From: Corynebacterium glaucum
GTDB taxonomy: Bacteria; Actinomycetota; Actinomycetes; Mycobacteriales; Mycobacteriaceae
Assembly (NCBI RefSeq): GCF_030408855.1
Contig: NZ_CP047358.1
Coordinates: 1,984,001-2,048,000, forward strand
Length of the DNA: 64,000 nt
Direction: 5' to 3'
Part shown: in pieces, positions 28,797 to 36,958 of the stretch
How positions within the stretch are numbered: position 1 is the first letter of the stretch
Layout: every line of letters begins with the position of its first letter
Translations under genes and position numbers: made by a program
The notes under the pieces: model-generated
Database searches by the model: none
The model's input: only the letters and a program-made list of their open reading frames with translations
Told to the model about the DNA's origin: nothing

Positions 28797-29444
28797 TCAC
28801 CCTGCACTGAAGAACCGGTCGCCGAAGTCACCAATACCCGGGAGCATGTATCCATTTTCCGTGAGGGCCTCTTCTATCGAGGCGATAACGTATGTGCAGT
28901 CGGGGTGACGTTGCTGCACAAATTCAAGCCCTTGCGGTGAAGCGAGGTAGTTAACTGAGATTATCGAGGTCTCCTGAACGCCGACATCCTTAAGGCGATC
29001 AATAGCGAGGGATAGGGACCGCCCAGTGGCAACCATAGGTTCAAAGAGCAGAACTGTCGACGAAGCAACACTGTCAGGAAGACTTTCGTAATAAAACTTC
29101 GGCGTTAAGGTTTCGCGGTTTCTTTGCAGAAGTATTTTACCTATTGGCATTCCCGGCAAAAGGGAGCGTGCAGCAAATTCCATACTTTCACCTGCCCTTA
29201 TTACTGACACCCCACATATGGGCCTAGTCAATCGGACACCATTAAATTTGGCATTGGTTGGGGTAGTTACCGACTCAGGGGTGTAGTGGGCGAAACTCAA
29301 AGCGTATTCGATCAACATTCGATTAACGCGCTCTGTCGCCCATGTGAACTCGCGAATCGAACTGTTTTTATTACGAGTTTTATTACGAGCGATCGTCTGA
29401 AAGTAAGTAAGAAGATTTGACGACGGAAGCTCATTAACTGACAT
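28797..29444 (-). CDS. Uracil phosphoribosyltransferase family protein
   Basis: The 215-residue PRTase resembles Upp, which makes UMP from uracil and PRPP. RPICGVSVIRAGESM and LLFEPMVATGRSLSLAIDRL (PRPP loop; ATGRS instead of ATGGS) are visible, as is the C-terminal ENGYMLPGIGDFGDRFF. It lies 26 bases upstream of the NRPS. In the minimycin cluster of Streptomyces a UPRT (MinD) protects the producer by raising UMP, and the same role is likely here. Divergence from housekeeping Upp argues against a simple salvage copy. Confidence 0.88.
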   Translation of the reverse strand: MSVNELPSSNLLTYFQTIARNKTRNKNSSIREFTWATERVNRMLIEYALSFAHYTPESVTTPTNAKFNGVRLTRPICGVSVIRAGESMEFAARSLLPGMPIGKILLQRNRETLTPKFYYESLPDSVASSTVLLFEPMVATGRSLSLAIDRLKDVGVQETSIISVNYLASPQGLEFVQQRHPDCTYVIASIEEALTENGYMLPGIGDFGDRFFSAG

Positions 29445-29506
29445 ACTCCTTCTTTCACCTTTCTGCGCATGGAGGACGGCGCGCCAACTTTTGTCTGGGT
29501 TATGCG

Positions 29507-30208
29507 TTAAAGTTTTTTACCCCCTCCGTTAGAGTTGGCGATTTGGCGGAAGGCGCGCATCGCCTCCGAAACGAATTCTTTGACTAGTCCGGCATCCTTA
29601 CGCCCGTCGCTACCCTCCAGCCCGGTGTGAGCGTCAACCCCAGCTGGTTTAGTTTCCAGAATCGCATCGCCAACATTGTCGGGATTCAACCCCCCGGCGA
29701 TAATTACCGGTTTGCTAGCCTGTCGGACAATTGCCGCGCTGGTTTCTATGTTGTGCTGGATCCCTGTCGCGCCCATGGCTCCAGTCCTTGGGTTATAGGT
29801 GTCAGTCAAAAACATGTCCACATGCGCATCCATGGCTCGAACAGTTTCCAGTAGCTCCACTTCGTTGTTTTCTTTAACGATGAGGCTCTTAAGGATCTGA
29901 ATTTGCGGGAGTTGCTTTCGAAGGCGTATGATTTCACTGGTCTCGATGTCCCCATGCAGCTGAACGGCATCGAAACCAAGTGCGCTTACTAACTCGGTTA
30001 ATTCTACTGCACTAACGCTGTAGGAGATCAATACTGAAGTTGCGCGACCTTCAACATGTTTTACTACGTCTTTCGCCATGGCTTCGGTCAGATCATCGTT
30101 ACCCGACGGTAGACGAAGTGGAATCCCTAGCCAATTTGCACCGGCCTGGATGACCAGGTCTGCCTCATCCGGATCGTGAAGTCCAGCAACCTGAATGACT
30201 GGGTTCAT
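29507..30208 (-). CDS. TrpF-fold protein (phosphoribosylanthranilate isomerase-like), catalytic Cys absent
   Basis: The 233-residue (beta/alpha)8 protein has FDAVQLHGDI (80-88), FLTDT with Asp136, AGGLNPDNV near 171 and VDAHTGLEGSDGRKD near 191, all at TrpF positions. The N-terminal K-[IV]-C-G-[IL] motif reads QVAGL here, so the catalytic general-base Cys is Ala8, while the general-acid Asp remains. It is the first gene of the operon, with AAGGGGG before the ATG. Anthranilate metabolism is unlikely; an aldose-ketose type step on a phosphoribosyl intermediate, or ring-binding only, is possible. Confidence 0.75.
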   Translation of the reverse strand: MNPVIQVAGLHDPDEADLVIQAGANWLGIPLRLPSGNDDLTEAMAKDVVKHVEGRATSVLISYSVSAVELTELVSALGFDAVQLHGDIETSEIIRLRKQLPQIQILKSLIVKENNEVELLETVRAMDAHVDMFLTDTYNPRTGAMGATGIQHNIETSAAIVRQASKPVIIAGGLNPDNVGDAILETKPAGVDAHTGLEGSDGRKDAGLVKEFVSEAMRAFRQIANSNGGGKKL

Positions 30209-30237
30209 GGTTCCCCCTTACTTTCAATTAACGGATG

Positions 30238-30243
30238 CTTATA
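30238..30243 (-). promoter_or_regulatory. Putative -10 of the eight-gene operon
   Basis: TATAAG on the minus strand, about 30 bases upstream of the TrpF-like start, leaving a short leader with AAGGGGG. No clear -35 is seen. Confidence 0.35.
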
Positions 30244-30964
30244 CCCTACACCAGAATCTATTCGCTTCCTCTTGTCTTTTTGCGTATGAACTCGTGCGGT
30301 AGCGTTTGCGGAGCTAGTGGGACCCAAAAAGGCGGTCAGTTCGAGCATTTTCAGAAGCATTTTAATGAAAACTTCAGCCCTTCCAGGGTCATTAGCTCAG
30401 ATTCATTTTGTTCATAGGCTTCTTGGACATAGGTCCGAGGACTTCTTTGACGTGGAGTCGGCGGTCTTCTTTGACATGACGAGCGGATCTTCTCCGTTCT
30501 CCGCATCCCCCTTTCAGCCACTTAACCCGCAAATGCCCAATCGGCCTTTCTGAGCTAATGTAAGTCTGCCGAGAATTGCCCGATTCCTGCAAAACTGGGA
30601 GACCGTTTTACTCTCGAGCCGGATCGAATTCAGCGACCTTTTTGCGCTTGTGCAATGGAAGCCAACCAGCAAATTCACCTTCGCAAACGTCTAGAAAGCC
30701 GACAGGCATGCCTAGGAGGTCGCCGGACTTCACAGGAAGCTAGGGAACCGGTCCTTGTTAAGAGGAAACAGCACCGGCGAGGCAGTTCAGATTCGGGCGA
30801 GGACGTCGGGGATTTCAAAGTCACCTAAGAGCCGTCGACCATAAACGAAATTATGTGATTAACATTGTTTAAGTTTCTTCAAGTTACGCAGCATCTTGGC
30901 CGCCGAGGCTTCTGGTAAACTGGGTACTCTGGGAGACTCATCCAAGTCCAGCAGGGAGCGAACC
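30244..30964. other. About 720-base region without a recognisable gene
   Basis: I find no supported gene on either strand and no complete IS. A short imperfect direct repeat (CTTCTTTGACGTG near 30442, CTTCTTTGACATG near 30466) is present. It may be decayed DNA at the right border of the acquired island. TAAACT at 30916-30921, preceded by TGG, is a plausible extended -10 for the small genes that follow. Confidence 0.5.
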
Positions 30965-31111
30965 ATGACCGAGAGCCGCCCACCGAAGATCGAAGACAGC
31001 ATTGACCACCTCGGCGATCCGGATGCCACTCACGACGTGCAGGAATCCGCGTCAGCGGAAGACACGATCGAAAGCACCAATGCGGACGCTGAAAGTGATG
31101 AGGAGGCGTAA
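30965..31111 (+). CDS. Small acidic protein, unknown
   Basis: The 48-residue protein is very acidic: about a third of residues are Asp or Glu, with no Cys and few hydrophobics (starts TESRPPKIEDSIDHLG). AGGGAG lies seven bases before the ATG. The next gene begins 2 bases after its stop. Probably disordered. No family recognised. Confidence 0.6.
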   Translation: MTESRPPKIEDSIDHLGDPDATHDVQESASAEDTIESTNADAESDEEA

Positions 31112-31113
31112 CC

Positions 31114-31398
31114 ATGGCTGACAATCCGAACTACGACGGTGTAGATAACGTCGATGACTCGAACGGCGGAGTGGGCGATGCCGCCGCAGGTGTAGAAAAC
31201 ACCGGTGTCGAGCCGGGCAGCGAAACCGACCGCCTGCTCGACGCGGCGACGACCCGTATTGGCAACGAGCCAAATGATGAGGGTTCGTTAGGCGATTTCG
31301 AAGATGTAAACCAGGACGCAGTCGACGGTACCCGCAACGTCACCGAGGGCGACCACGGCGAGACCCCAGATCAGCTGCGATCCGACATCGAACGCTAG
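31114..31398 (+). CDS. Acidic protein, unknown
   Basis: The 94-residue acidic, Gly/Asn-rich protein (starts ADNPNYDGVDNVDDSNGG) has no signal or membrane segment. GAGGAGG precedes the ATG. It is paired with the smaller acidic gene and followed by a clear terminator. Probably intrinsically disordered; function unknown. Confidence 0.65.
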   Translation: MADNPNYDGVDNVDDSNGGVGDAAAGVENTGVEPGSETDRLLDAATTRIGNEPNDEGSLGDFEDVNQDAVDGTRNVTEGDHGETPDQLRSDIER

Positions 31399-31419
31399 AA
31401 GCAACGTCGCACCTCCCCC

Positions 31420-31455
31420 ACCGCTGAGACTCTTCGCGAGCGCTCGGCGGTTTTT
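31420..31455 (+). terminator. Rho-independent terminator
   Basis: ACCGCTGAG pairs with CTCGGCGGT around a 14-base loop, followed by TTTTT. It ends the transcript of the two small acidic genes. Confidence 0.8.
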
Positions 31456-31483
31456 CATTTGCTGGGTGAATTTGAGACGACCG

Positions 31484-31539
31484 TTCCACTGTGTGATACA
31501 TTCTGAACCGCCAGATGGACTTTGGTCCACACAGTGGAA
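31484..31539. promoter_or_regulatory. 12-bp inverted repeat flanking the MFS promoter region
   Basis: TTCCACTGTGTG at 31484-31495 and its exact inverse CACACAGTGGAA at 31528-31539, 32 bases apart, immediately upstream of the transporter gene. The spacing (44 bases start to start, about four helical turns) fits a looping or paired-operator arrangement. A long RNA hairpin is the alternative. Confidence 0.55.
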
Positions 31540-31553
31540 TGAAAGGACTCGCG

Positions 31554-32936
31554 ATGACGGCGAGCGTCGATAATCAGCCCTCTCCCCAGCCGGCGATACC
31601 TACGGCGATTCGGGAAACCACTCCGGAAGAACGTCGCCGCGTGCGACTCGCTTCCACGATCGGCACCACGATCGAGTTCTACGACTTCTACGTCTACGCC
31701 ACCGCCGCTGTGGCGGTGTTCCCATTCCTATTCTTCCCAAAGTCGGAATCCAGCACCGTCGCCCTGCTCTCGTCGTTCGCCACATTCGGCCTCGCGTTCA
31801 TCGCTCGCCCGCTCGGTTCCATACTCTTCGGACACTTCGGTGACAAGGTCGGCCGTAAGGCCACCCTGGTCGGCGCCCTGCTGACCATGGGCATTGCTAC
31901 GTTCATCATCGGTTTGCTTCCCACGTACGCGCAGGCGGGCATCTGGGCGCCGGCGCTGCTTGCACTCATGCGCTTTTGCCAGGGCCTCGGCCTCGGCGGC
32001 GAGTGGTCAGGCGCAGCCCTGCTGTCCACCGAGACCGCAGCGAGGGGCCGCCGCGCCTGGGCCGGCATGTGGCCACAGCTGGGCGCACCGTTCGGCTTCT
32101 TCCTTGCCAACGGGCTTTTCCTCATCTTGGTTTCGGCCTTGGGCCACACCACCGGAGATTTCGAAGGCGCGTTCATGCGCTGGGGCTGGCGCATCCCATT
32201 CCTGCTCTCCATCGTGATGGTTGCGATCGGCCTGTGGGTGCGCCTCCAAGTGGAAGAGACCCCGGTGTTCCAGCAGGTCGAACAGAACGACCAGAAGGCG
32301 GCATCGCCTTTGGCCGAGGTGTTCAAGACCGCATGGAAGCCGCTAATTCAGGGCACCTTCATCATGGTTGGCTGCTACACGCTGTTCTACATCGTGACCA
32401 CCTGGTTCTTGTCTTACGGCATTGGCTCCGCGGAAGAGGGCGTGGGCCTAGGCATCGCATACCCGACCTTCCTGAAGCTGCAGCTGATCTGCATCTTCGG
32501 CTTCATGCTGGGCATCCCGGTCGCGGCGCACCTCGCCGACACGTTTGGCCGCCGCCCAGTGCTGGGCCTGACCTCGGCCGCAATCATTGTTTACGGCCTG
32601 TGCTTCAAGTGGCTCCTTAACCCGGACACCTTCACCATGGTCTCCTTGGGCATCTTCCTGTTCATCGGCATGATCCTTATGGGCTTCATTTTCGGCCCGA
32701 TGTCGGCGATTCTGCCTGAACTGTTCCCGTCTAACGTGCGCTACACCGGTTCCGGCATCGCCTACAACGTCTCTTCCATCTTGGGCGCTGCCATCGCCCC
32801 ATTCATCGCGACCGCCTTGAGCGCCGAGTACGGCCCCCAGGCCGTGGGCGTCTACCTGGTCATTGTTACTGCGATCTCGCTTGTGGCCATCCTCTCCGCC
32901 CCGGAGACCAAGAACCAGGAAATGCACGAGATCTAA
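31554..32936 (+). CDS. MFS transporter, metabolite:H+ symporter (MHS) family
   Basis: The 460-residue, 12-helix permease has TIGTTIEFYDFYVYATAAVAVFP, the MHS first helix, and GHFGDKVGRKATL, the loop 2-3 signature. RFCQGLGLGGEWSGA is the next conserved block. Relatives (ShiA, KgtP, ProP) carry carboxylates, shikimate or betaines; the substrate cannot be told. The ATG at 31554 is preferred because AAAGGA lies about eight bases upstream. Confidence 0.9.
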   Translation: MTASVDNQPSPQPAIPTAIRETTPEERRRVRLASTIGTTIEFYDFYVYATAAVAVFPFLFFPKSESSTVALLSSFATFGLAFIARPLGSILFGHFGDKVGRKATLVGALLTMGIATFIIGLLPTYAQAGIWAPALLALMRFCQGLGLGGEWSGAALLSTETAARGRRAWAGMWPQLGAPFGFFLANGLFLILVSALGHTTGDFEGAFMRWGWRIPFLLSIVMVAIGLWVRLQVEETPVFQQVEQNDQKAASPLAEVFKTAWKPLIQGTFIMVGCYTLFYIVTTWFLSYGIGSAEEGVGLGIAYPTFLKLQLICIFGFMLGIPVAAHLADTFGRRPVLGLTSAAIIVYGLCFKWLLNPDTFTMVSLGIFLFIGMILMGFIFGPMSAILPELFPSNVRYTGSGIAYNVSSILGAAIAPFIATALSAEYGPQAVGVYLVIVTAISLVAILSAPETKNQEMHEI

Positions 32937-32977
32937 TCCCCTTGCTTTCCAAACCGGAAAGTGTCACACTTGCCGAT

Positions 32978-33403
32978 ATGGAAAGCAACAACGTCACCCC
33001 GGAAGAGGCCCGCGTTGCCCTCGAATCCGTGGACGGGATCGCGCAGAGCGTCAAGCGCTCCCCCACGCCCCTATGGGCGTACGCGCTCGTCAGTTCGCTC
33101 TTCGGCTTCACCGTCGCGATGACGATACTTGGATGGAAGTACTGGTGGGTGGCGTTTATCCTCATGATAGTCGTGAGCGTTGCCCTGGCAATGTACGAGC
33201 GCAACCGCGCTGTGCGCCCCAGCATGAAGCAACCGCTACAGGAGGACCCGCAGCCCAACTGGGTAGCCGCCGTGGCGCCGGTGGCCATCCTGCCATTGAT
33301 CTGGCTCGTACCTGAAGGGAGTACCGTCGGCGCGGCGATCGCGGGTGTAGTCACCGCGGTGGTGTTCACCGCCATCCTTTACTACGAGGGCAAACGCCGA
33401 TGA
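32978..33403 (+). CDS. Small membrane protein, unknown
   Basis: The 141-residue protein has about four hydrophobic segments in two pairs (YALVSSLFGFTVAMTIL, WWVAFILMIVVSVALAMY; WVAAVAPVAILPLIWLV and a last one) and a soluble N-terminus. It overlaps the next gene by four bases, so it probably works with or is controlled by that winged-helix regulator. No Shine-Dalgarno is obvious. Similar membrane protein/regulator pairs are common in Corynebacterium, but I cannot give a function. Confidence 0.7.
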   Translation: MESNNVTPEEARVALESVDGIAQSVKRSPTPLWAYALVSSLFGFTVAMTILGWKYWWVAFILMIVVSVALAMYERNRAVRPSMKQPLQEDPQPNWVAAVAPVAILPLIWLVPEGSTVGAAIAGVVTAVVFTAILYYEGKRR

Positions 33404-33717
33404 TCGATCCAATCATCCACCCGCTGCCCCGCCTCCAGATCTGCGCGGCGCTCTTCCACGCCGGTGCTGTTGAAACTGCAACGAGCCGCCAGGAGATGCG
33501 CTTCTCCAGTCTTAAGACGACAACCGGTCTCTCGGACTCCGCGCTTTCGAAGCAGCTCACTGCGCTAGAAGAGCACGGTTACATCTCACGATTTCGCGAG
33601 TACGGCTCCAGCCGCGCGAAGGACACGGTGTGGGTAATGCTGACCGAGCACGGAGTCCGGGCATTCAAAGGGCACATCCAAGCGCTCCAAGAAATTGCCG
33701 CCGGGCAGGGCGGGTAG
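33400..33717 (+). CDS. Winged-helix transcriptional regulator
   Basis: The 105-residue protein is a single winged-helix domain. RFSSLKTTTGLSDSALSKQLTALEEHGYI is the helix-turn-helix, followed by the wing with FREYGSSRAKDTVWVMLTEHG. It resembles MarR/PadR-like small regulators. The ATGA overlap with the membrane-protein gene indicates coupled expression. Confidence 0.85.
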   Translation: MIDPIIHPLPRLQICAALFHAGAVETATSRQEMRFSSLKTTTGLSDSALSKQLTALEEHGYISRFREYGSSRAKDTVWVMLTEHGVRAFKGHIQALQEIAAGQGG

Positions 33718-33727
33718 CCTAGCGGCT

Positions 33728-34543
33728 ATGAGTTACCCGCAGCCGTCGACAAGCGCCTATGCCCTGATCACTGGCGCAAGCCAAGGTATCGGTGAGGCGA
33801 TCGCGCGCAAGCTCGGCGCCGCCGGCCACAACCTGATCCTCGTTGCCCGGCGCGAGGAGGTGCTCATGCGCATCGCGGACGAACTAGCCGCCACCCACGG
33901 CATCAACGTCGAAGTCTTCGCGGCCGACCTGGCAAAGGAACGCGACGTCGACGCGCTGCTTGACCACATCGCGCAGCGCGAGATCTCCATCTGCGTCAAT
34001 TCTGCAGGCATTGCTTCCTTCGGCGCATTCATGGACCAGGACTGGGAGTACGAGACGAACCAGTTCAACCTCAACGCGACCGCGGTGTTCCGCATCACCA
34101 AGGCGGTGCTCGATCAAATGGTGCCGCGCGGCAACGGCGCACTATGCAACGTCGGCTCAGCCGCGGGCAATTCCCCGATTCCAAACAACGCAACCTACGT
34201 CTTCACTAAAGCTGGCGTGAACACGTTTACGGAGTCGCTGCACTACGAGCTCAAGCCCACCGGCGTACACTGCACGCTGCTCGCGCCGGGGCCGGTCCGC
34301 GAGGCGGAAGTGCCGGCGGAGGAACAGACGTTCGTCGATAAGCTTGTGCCCGACTTTCTCTGGACCACCTACGAGTCTTGTGCTGAGGACACGATCCGCG
34401 CGATGCGCAAGAACAAGCGGCGCGTGGTGCCGGGCCCGTTGTCGAAGGCGATGGACGTGGTGTCTACATACGCTCCGCGCGGCTCGCTCGCGCCGCTGCT
34501 CGGTTCGTTCTACGCGAAGATGGGAGAGGAACAAAATGCCTGA
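33728..34543 (+). CDS. cmrA: Mycolate reductase, SDR family (CmrA-like)
   Basis: The 271-residue short-chain dehydrogenase has [18 protein letters not shown] (NADPH loop), [10 protein letters not shown] (NNAG position) and the active site Ser...YVFTK (YxxxK). In Corynebacterium glutamicum CmrA reduces the keto group of the freshly condensed mycolate precursor. I assign it from overall similarity and from the neighbouring orn, as recalled for C. glutamicum. A general SDR is the fallback. One CGTCGATAAGC repeat is inside. It overlaps orn by 8 bases. Confidence 0.7.
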   Translation: MSYPQPSTSAYALITGASQGIGEAIARKLGAAGHNLILVARREEVLMRIADELAATHGINVEVFAADLAKERDVDALLDHIAQREISICVNSAGIASFGAFMDQDWEYETNQFNLNATAVFRITKAVLDQMVPRGNGALCNVGSAAGNSPIPNNATYVFTKAGVNTFTESLHYELKPTGVHCTLLAPGPVREAEVPAEEQTFVDKLVPDFLWTTYESCAEDTIRAMRKNKRRVVPGPLSKAMDVVSTYAPRGSLAPLLGSFYAKMGEEQNA

Positions 34544-35192
34544 ATCGCAAAGCGAAGCCACCCTCGACATCCCGGCGAAGGACAACCGCATCGTCTGGGT
34601 CGACCTGGAGATGACCGGCCTGGATCTGCAACGCCACGTGATCGTGGAGGTCGCGGCACTGGTTACTGATGCGGAGCTGAACATCCTCGACGAGGGCCTC
34701 GACATCGTCGTCCACGCCACCGACAACGAGCTGGCGCAAATGGATGACTTTGTCACCGACATGCACACCACCAACGGGCTCCTCGACGCCATCAAGGAAA
34801 CTTCGACAACCATCGCGCAGGCCGAAGAGCAGGTGCTCGCGCTGATTGCGAAGCACTGCGAGAGCTCGAACCCGCCCCCGCTGGCGGGCAACTCCATCGC
34901 TACGGACCGCGCGTTCATCCGACAGCACATGCCGCGCTTGGACGCCGCCCTGCACTACCGCATGATCGATGTGTCCACGATCAAGGAGCTCGCCCGCCGC
35001 TGGTTCCCCAAGGCGTATCAGAACCAGCCGGAGAAGGGCATGAGCCACCGGGCGCTCGCGGACATTGTCGAGTCCATCCAGGAGCTTGATTACTATCGAC
35101 GCTCCGTTTTCACCGCCTCCCCCGGCCCCGCCGGCGAGGATGCCCGCGCCGCCGCTTCCGAAGCGCAGCAGGCGTACCAGCGGTTTTTGTAA
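34536..35192 (+). CDS. orn: Oligoribonuclease
   Basis: The 218-residue DEDDh 3'-5' exonuclease finishes RNA decay by degrading di- to pentanucleotides. [12 protein letters not shown] holds the first Asp and Glu, [15 protein letters not shown] the second Asp, and the C-terminal [14 protein letters not shown] the His and Asp. Length is slightly longer than E. coli Orn through an N- and C-terminal extension. The ATG lies inside the end of the mycolate reductase gene. Confidence 0.95.
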   Translation: MPESQSEATLDIPAKDNRIVWVDLEMTGLDLQRHVIVEVAALVTDAELNILDEGLDIVVHATDNELAQMDDFVTDMHTTNGLLDAIKETSTTIAQAEEQVLALIAKHCESSNPPPLAGNSIATDRAFIRQHMPRLDAALHYRMIDVSTIKELARRWFPKAYQNQPEKGMSHRALADIVESIQELDYYRRSVFTASPGPAGEDARAAASEAQQAYQRFL

Positions 35193-35241
35193 ACTACACG
35201 GCCCGTACTAAGGTAGATCCCGCTGCTTTTCAGCAGCGATG

Positions 35242-35317
35242 GTGGCTGTAGTTCAGCTGGTAGAGCACCAGGTTGTGATCCTGGGTGTCGCGGGTTCGAG
35301 CCCCGTCAGCCACCCCG
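35242..35317 (+). tRNA. tRNA-His (anticodon GTG)
   Basis: Acceptor GTGGCTG with CAGCCAC, anticodon arm CCAGG-TTGTGAT-CCTGG, T loop GGTTCGAGCC. A G directly precedes the 5' end (35241), fitting the extra G-1 of tRNA-His. CCA is not fully encoded. Confidence 0.95.
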
Positions 35318-35324
35318 AAGTGCG

Positions 35325-35353
35325 AAAGCCCTGGCCACCCGGCCAGGGCTTTT
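35325..35353. terminator. Strong hairpin terminator
   Basis: AAAGCCCTGGCC-ACCC-GGCCAGGGCTTT, a 12-bp perfect stem with A- and T-flanks. It can act in both directions between tRNA-His and the convergent L,D-transpeptidase gene. Confidence 0.9.
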
Positions 35354-35367
35354 CCGCGGTCAAGGGG

Positions 35368-36600
35368 TTACTCGTAGAGCGGTTCAGCGGACCCGCCGGA
35401 GCGCATCTCCCAGTCAAGGTTCCAATACCCCAGCCCGTCGTACGGCGTTAGCGTGCCGCCTGAGGTGTTCTCCACGATCACCGGGTCGCCGCGGCGGACG
35501 TACTCCATGAACCACTTCGCGTCCTCTGTGGTCGCGTTGATGCAGCCGTGGGAGACGTTGCGTGAACCCAGATCACCCACTGCCCACGGCGCCGCGTGCA
35601 CGTAGATGCCGGAGTAGGACATCTGCGTTGCATAGCTCACCGGTGTGACGTAGCCGCCCTCGCTCAGATCCAGCCCGTACGAGCGCGAATCCATCACCAG
35701 GCTTTGGTGTTGATCGCCCACCACGTAGATACCGTTCGGGGTGTCAAACTGCTCATCGCGGCCCAGCGCGATCGGCAACGACTTCACCAGCTCCCCGTCG
35801 CGGTACACGCTCAGGGTCTTCGAATCGTTGTCCACATAGGCCTCCACCAGATCGCCGATGGTGAAGCTCACTGTCTGCTCATCGCCGCCACCCCACAGGT
35901 CGCCGCCTAGGTTGTGGCCGTACAGGTTCGTGGTCACGCTGACCTCAGTGCCCGGCTCCCAGAATTCTTTCGGGCGCCACCGCAGTTCGTAGGGGTCGAT
36001 CCAGAAGAACCCGCCCTCGGTGTCGTTGGAAGTCTCGATGGTGATCGCATCCTCGGCGGCCTTCGTGTCCTGAATCGGCGCACCGAACCGGAACGTCACC
36101 GCCTGCGCCACGCCCACCGTCGAGCCATCGAGCGGCCCCACAGCCACGTTCGCCTTCCACCCAGGGTTCACGGTGGAAAACTTCGACGTCGACGTCTTTC
36201 CGTCCGCGTTGCGCGCCTCCACGGTGTAGGTACGTCCGTAACCCAGCACCTCAGTGGTTTCCCACTCAGAGTTGTCCGAGTTGAACTCGGCCTCGACCTC
36301 GGTCCCTTCCTCATTCTTTATGGTCACCGAGAGCAGTTTGCTTGTCGACGTCACCGTGACGCCTTCCGCAGGCGCCACTCCCGTTTCCCCATCCTTGATT
36401 GAGATCTTGGGCGGCTTCGCGTTCGTGGTCGAGGTGTCGGTGCTTTCGCCGTCGTCACCCGAGGGGGCGGCGAGTGCTTCTGAAGTTTCCGCAACGGAAC
36501 TTAACTGCTGGTCACCGATCGTGCACGCTGACACTCCAAGGCCCACAACACCAGCGATGGCCGCCGCCGCGATGAACCGATGAGCGCCCTGCAACCGCAT
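35368..36600 (-). CDS. L,D-transpeptidase lipoprotein (YkuD)
   Basis: The 410-residue cell-wall enzyme makes 3-3 crosslinks between meso-diaminopimelate residues. Lipoprotein signal peptide with lipobox GVSAC near 25, then a Thr/Ser-rich linker and two Ig-like domains (about 70-260). The YkuD domain ends in YSGIYVHAAPWAV...SHGCIN with the catalytic Cys. The C-terminal tail is typical of mycobacterial LdtMt2-like enzymes. The ATG at 36600 has GGGGAGAG just upstream. Confidence 0.93.
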   Translation of the reverse strand: MRLQGAHRFIAAAAIAGVVGLGVSACTIGDQQLSSVAETSEALAAPSGDDGESTDTSTTNAKPPKISIKDGETGVAPAEGVTVTSTSKLLSVTIKNEEGTEVEAEFNSDNSEWETTEVLGYGRTYTVEARNADGKTSTSKFSTVNPGWKANVAVGPLDGSTVGVAQAVTFRFGAPIQDTKAAEDAITIETSNDTEGGFFWIDPYELRWRPKEFWEPGTEVSVTTNLYGHNLGGDLWGGGDEQTVSFTIGDLVEAYVDNDSKTLSVYRDGELVKSLPIALGRDEQFDTPNGIYVVGDQHQSLVMDSRSYGLDLSEGGYVTPVSYATQMSYSGIYVHAAPWAVGDLGSRNVSHGCINATTEDAKWFMEYVRRGDPVIVENTSGGTLTPYDGLGYWNLDWEMRSGGSAEPLYE

Positions 36601-36749
36601 CCGCTCTCCCCTCGTGCTAGCTCGTTCGTCGTTGAGCATATCGCGGCGCCGCCTCGAGTAGTTAGTCGATCCAAGTCCCACCGCAATTACCACAGCGCGT
36701 CGCCGGAATGCCCGCACGCAGGCGATTTCACCAGAATTCCGGTCGGTGC

Positions 36750-36755
36750 TATAGT
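36750..36755 (+). promoter_or_regulatory. -10 element of tRNA-Lys
   Basis: TATAGT, 37 bases upstream of tRNA-Lys. No clear -35 is visible. Confidence 0.4.
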
Positions 36756-36792
36756 TCTTTTTCGTTGCCCAGACGGGCGGACAAGTTCATAA

Positions 36793-36865
<73 letters not shown>

Positions 36866-36882
36866 CAAAATCACCACACTGC

Positions 36883-36922
36883 AAGGCTCGCGAAACTCAG
36901 CACCGCGGGCCTTGTTCTTTTT
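36883..36922 (+). terminator. Terminator of tRNA-Lys
   Basis: AAGGCTCGCG pairs with CGCGGGCCTT (one T-G pair) and is followed by GTTCTTTTT. Confidence 0.8.
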
Positions 36923-36958
36923 CCGCCGCTTGCAAGATCTGGGCGCTACAGTGTCATC

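Noticed and set aside
30390..30420. tRNA-like string ATTAGCTCAGATTC in the island's right border
   Set aside because: Only a D-arm-like fragment; no acceptor, anticodon or T arm can be built.
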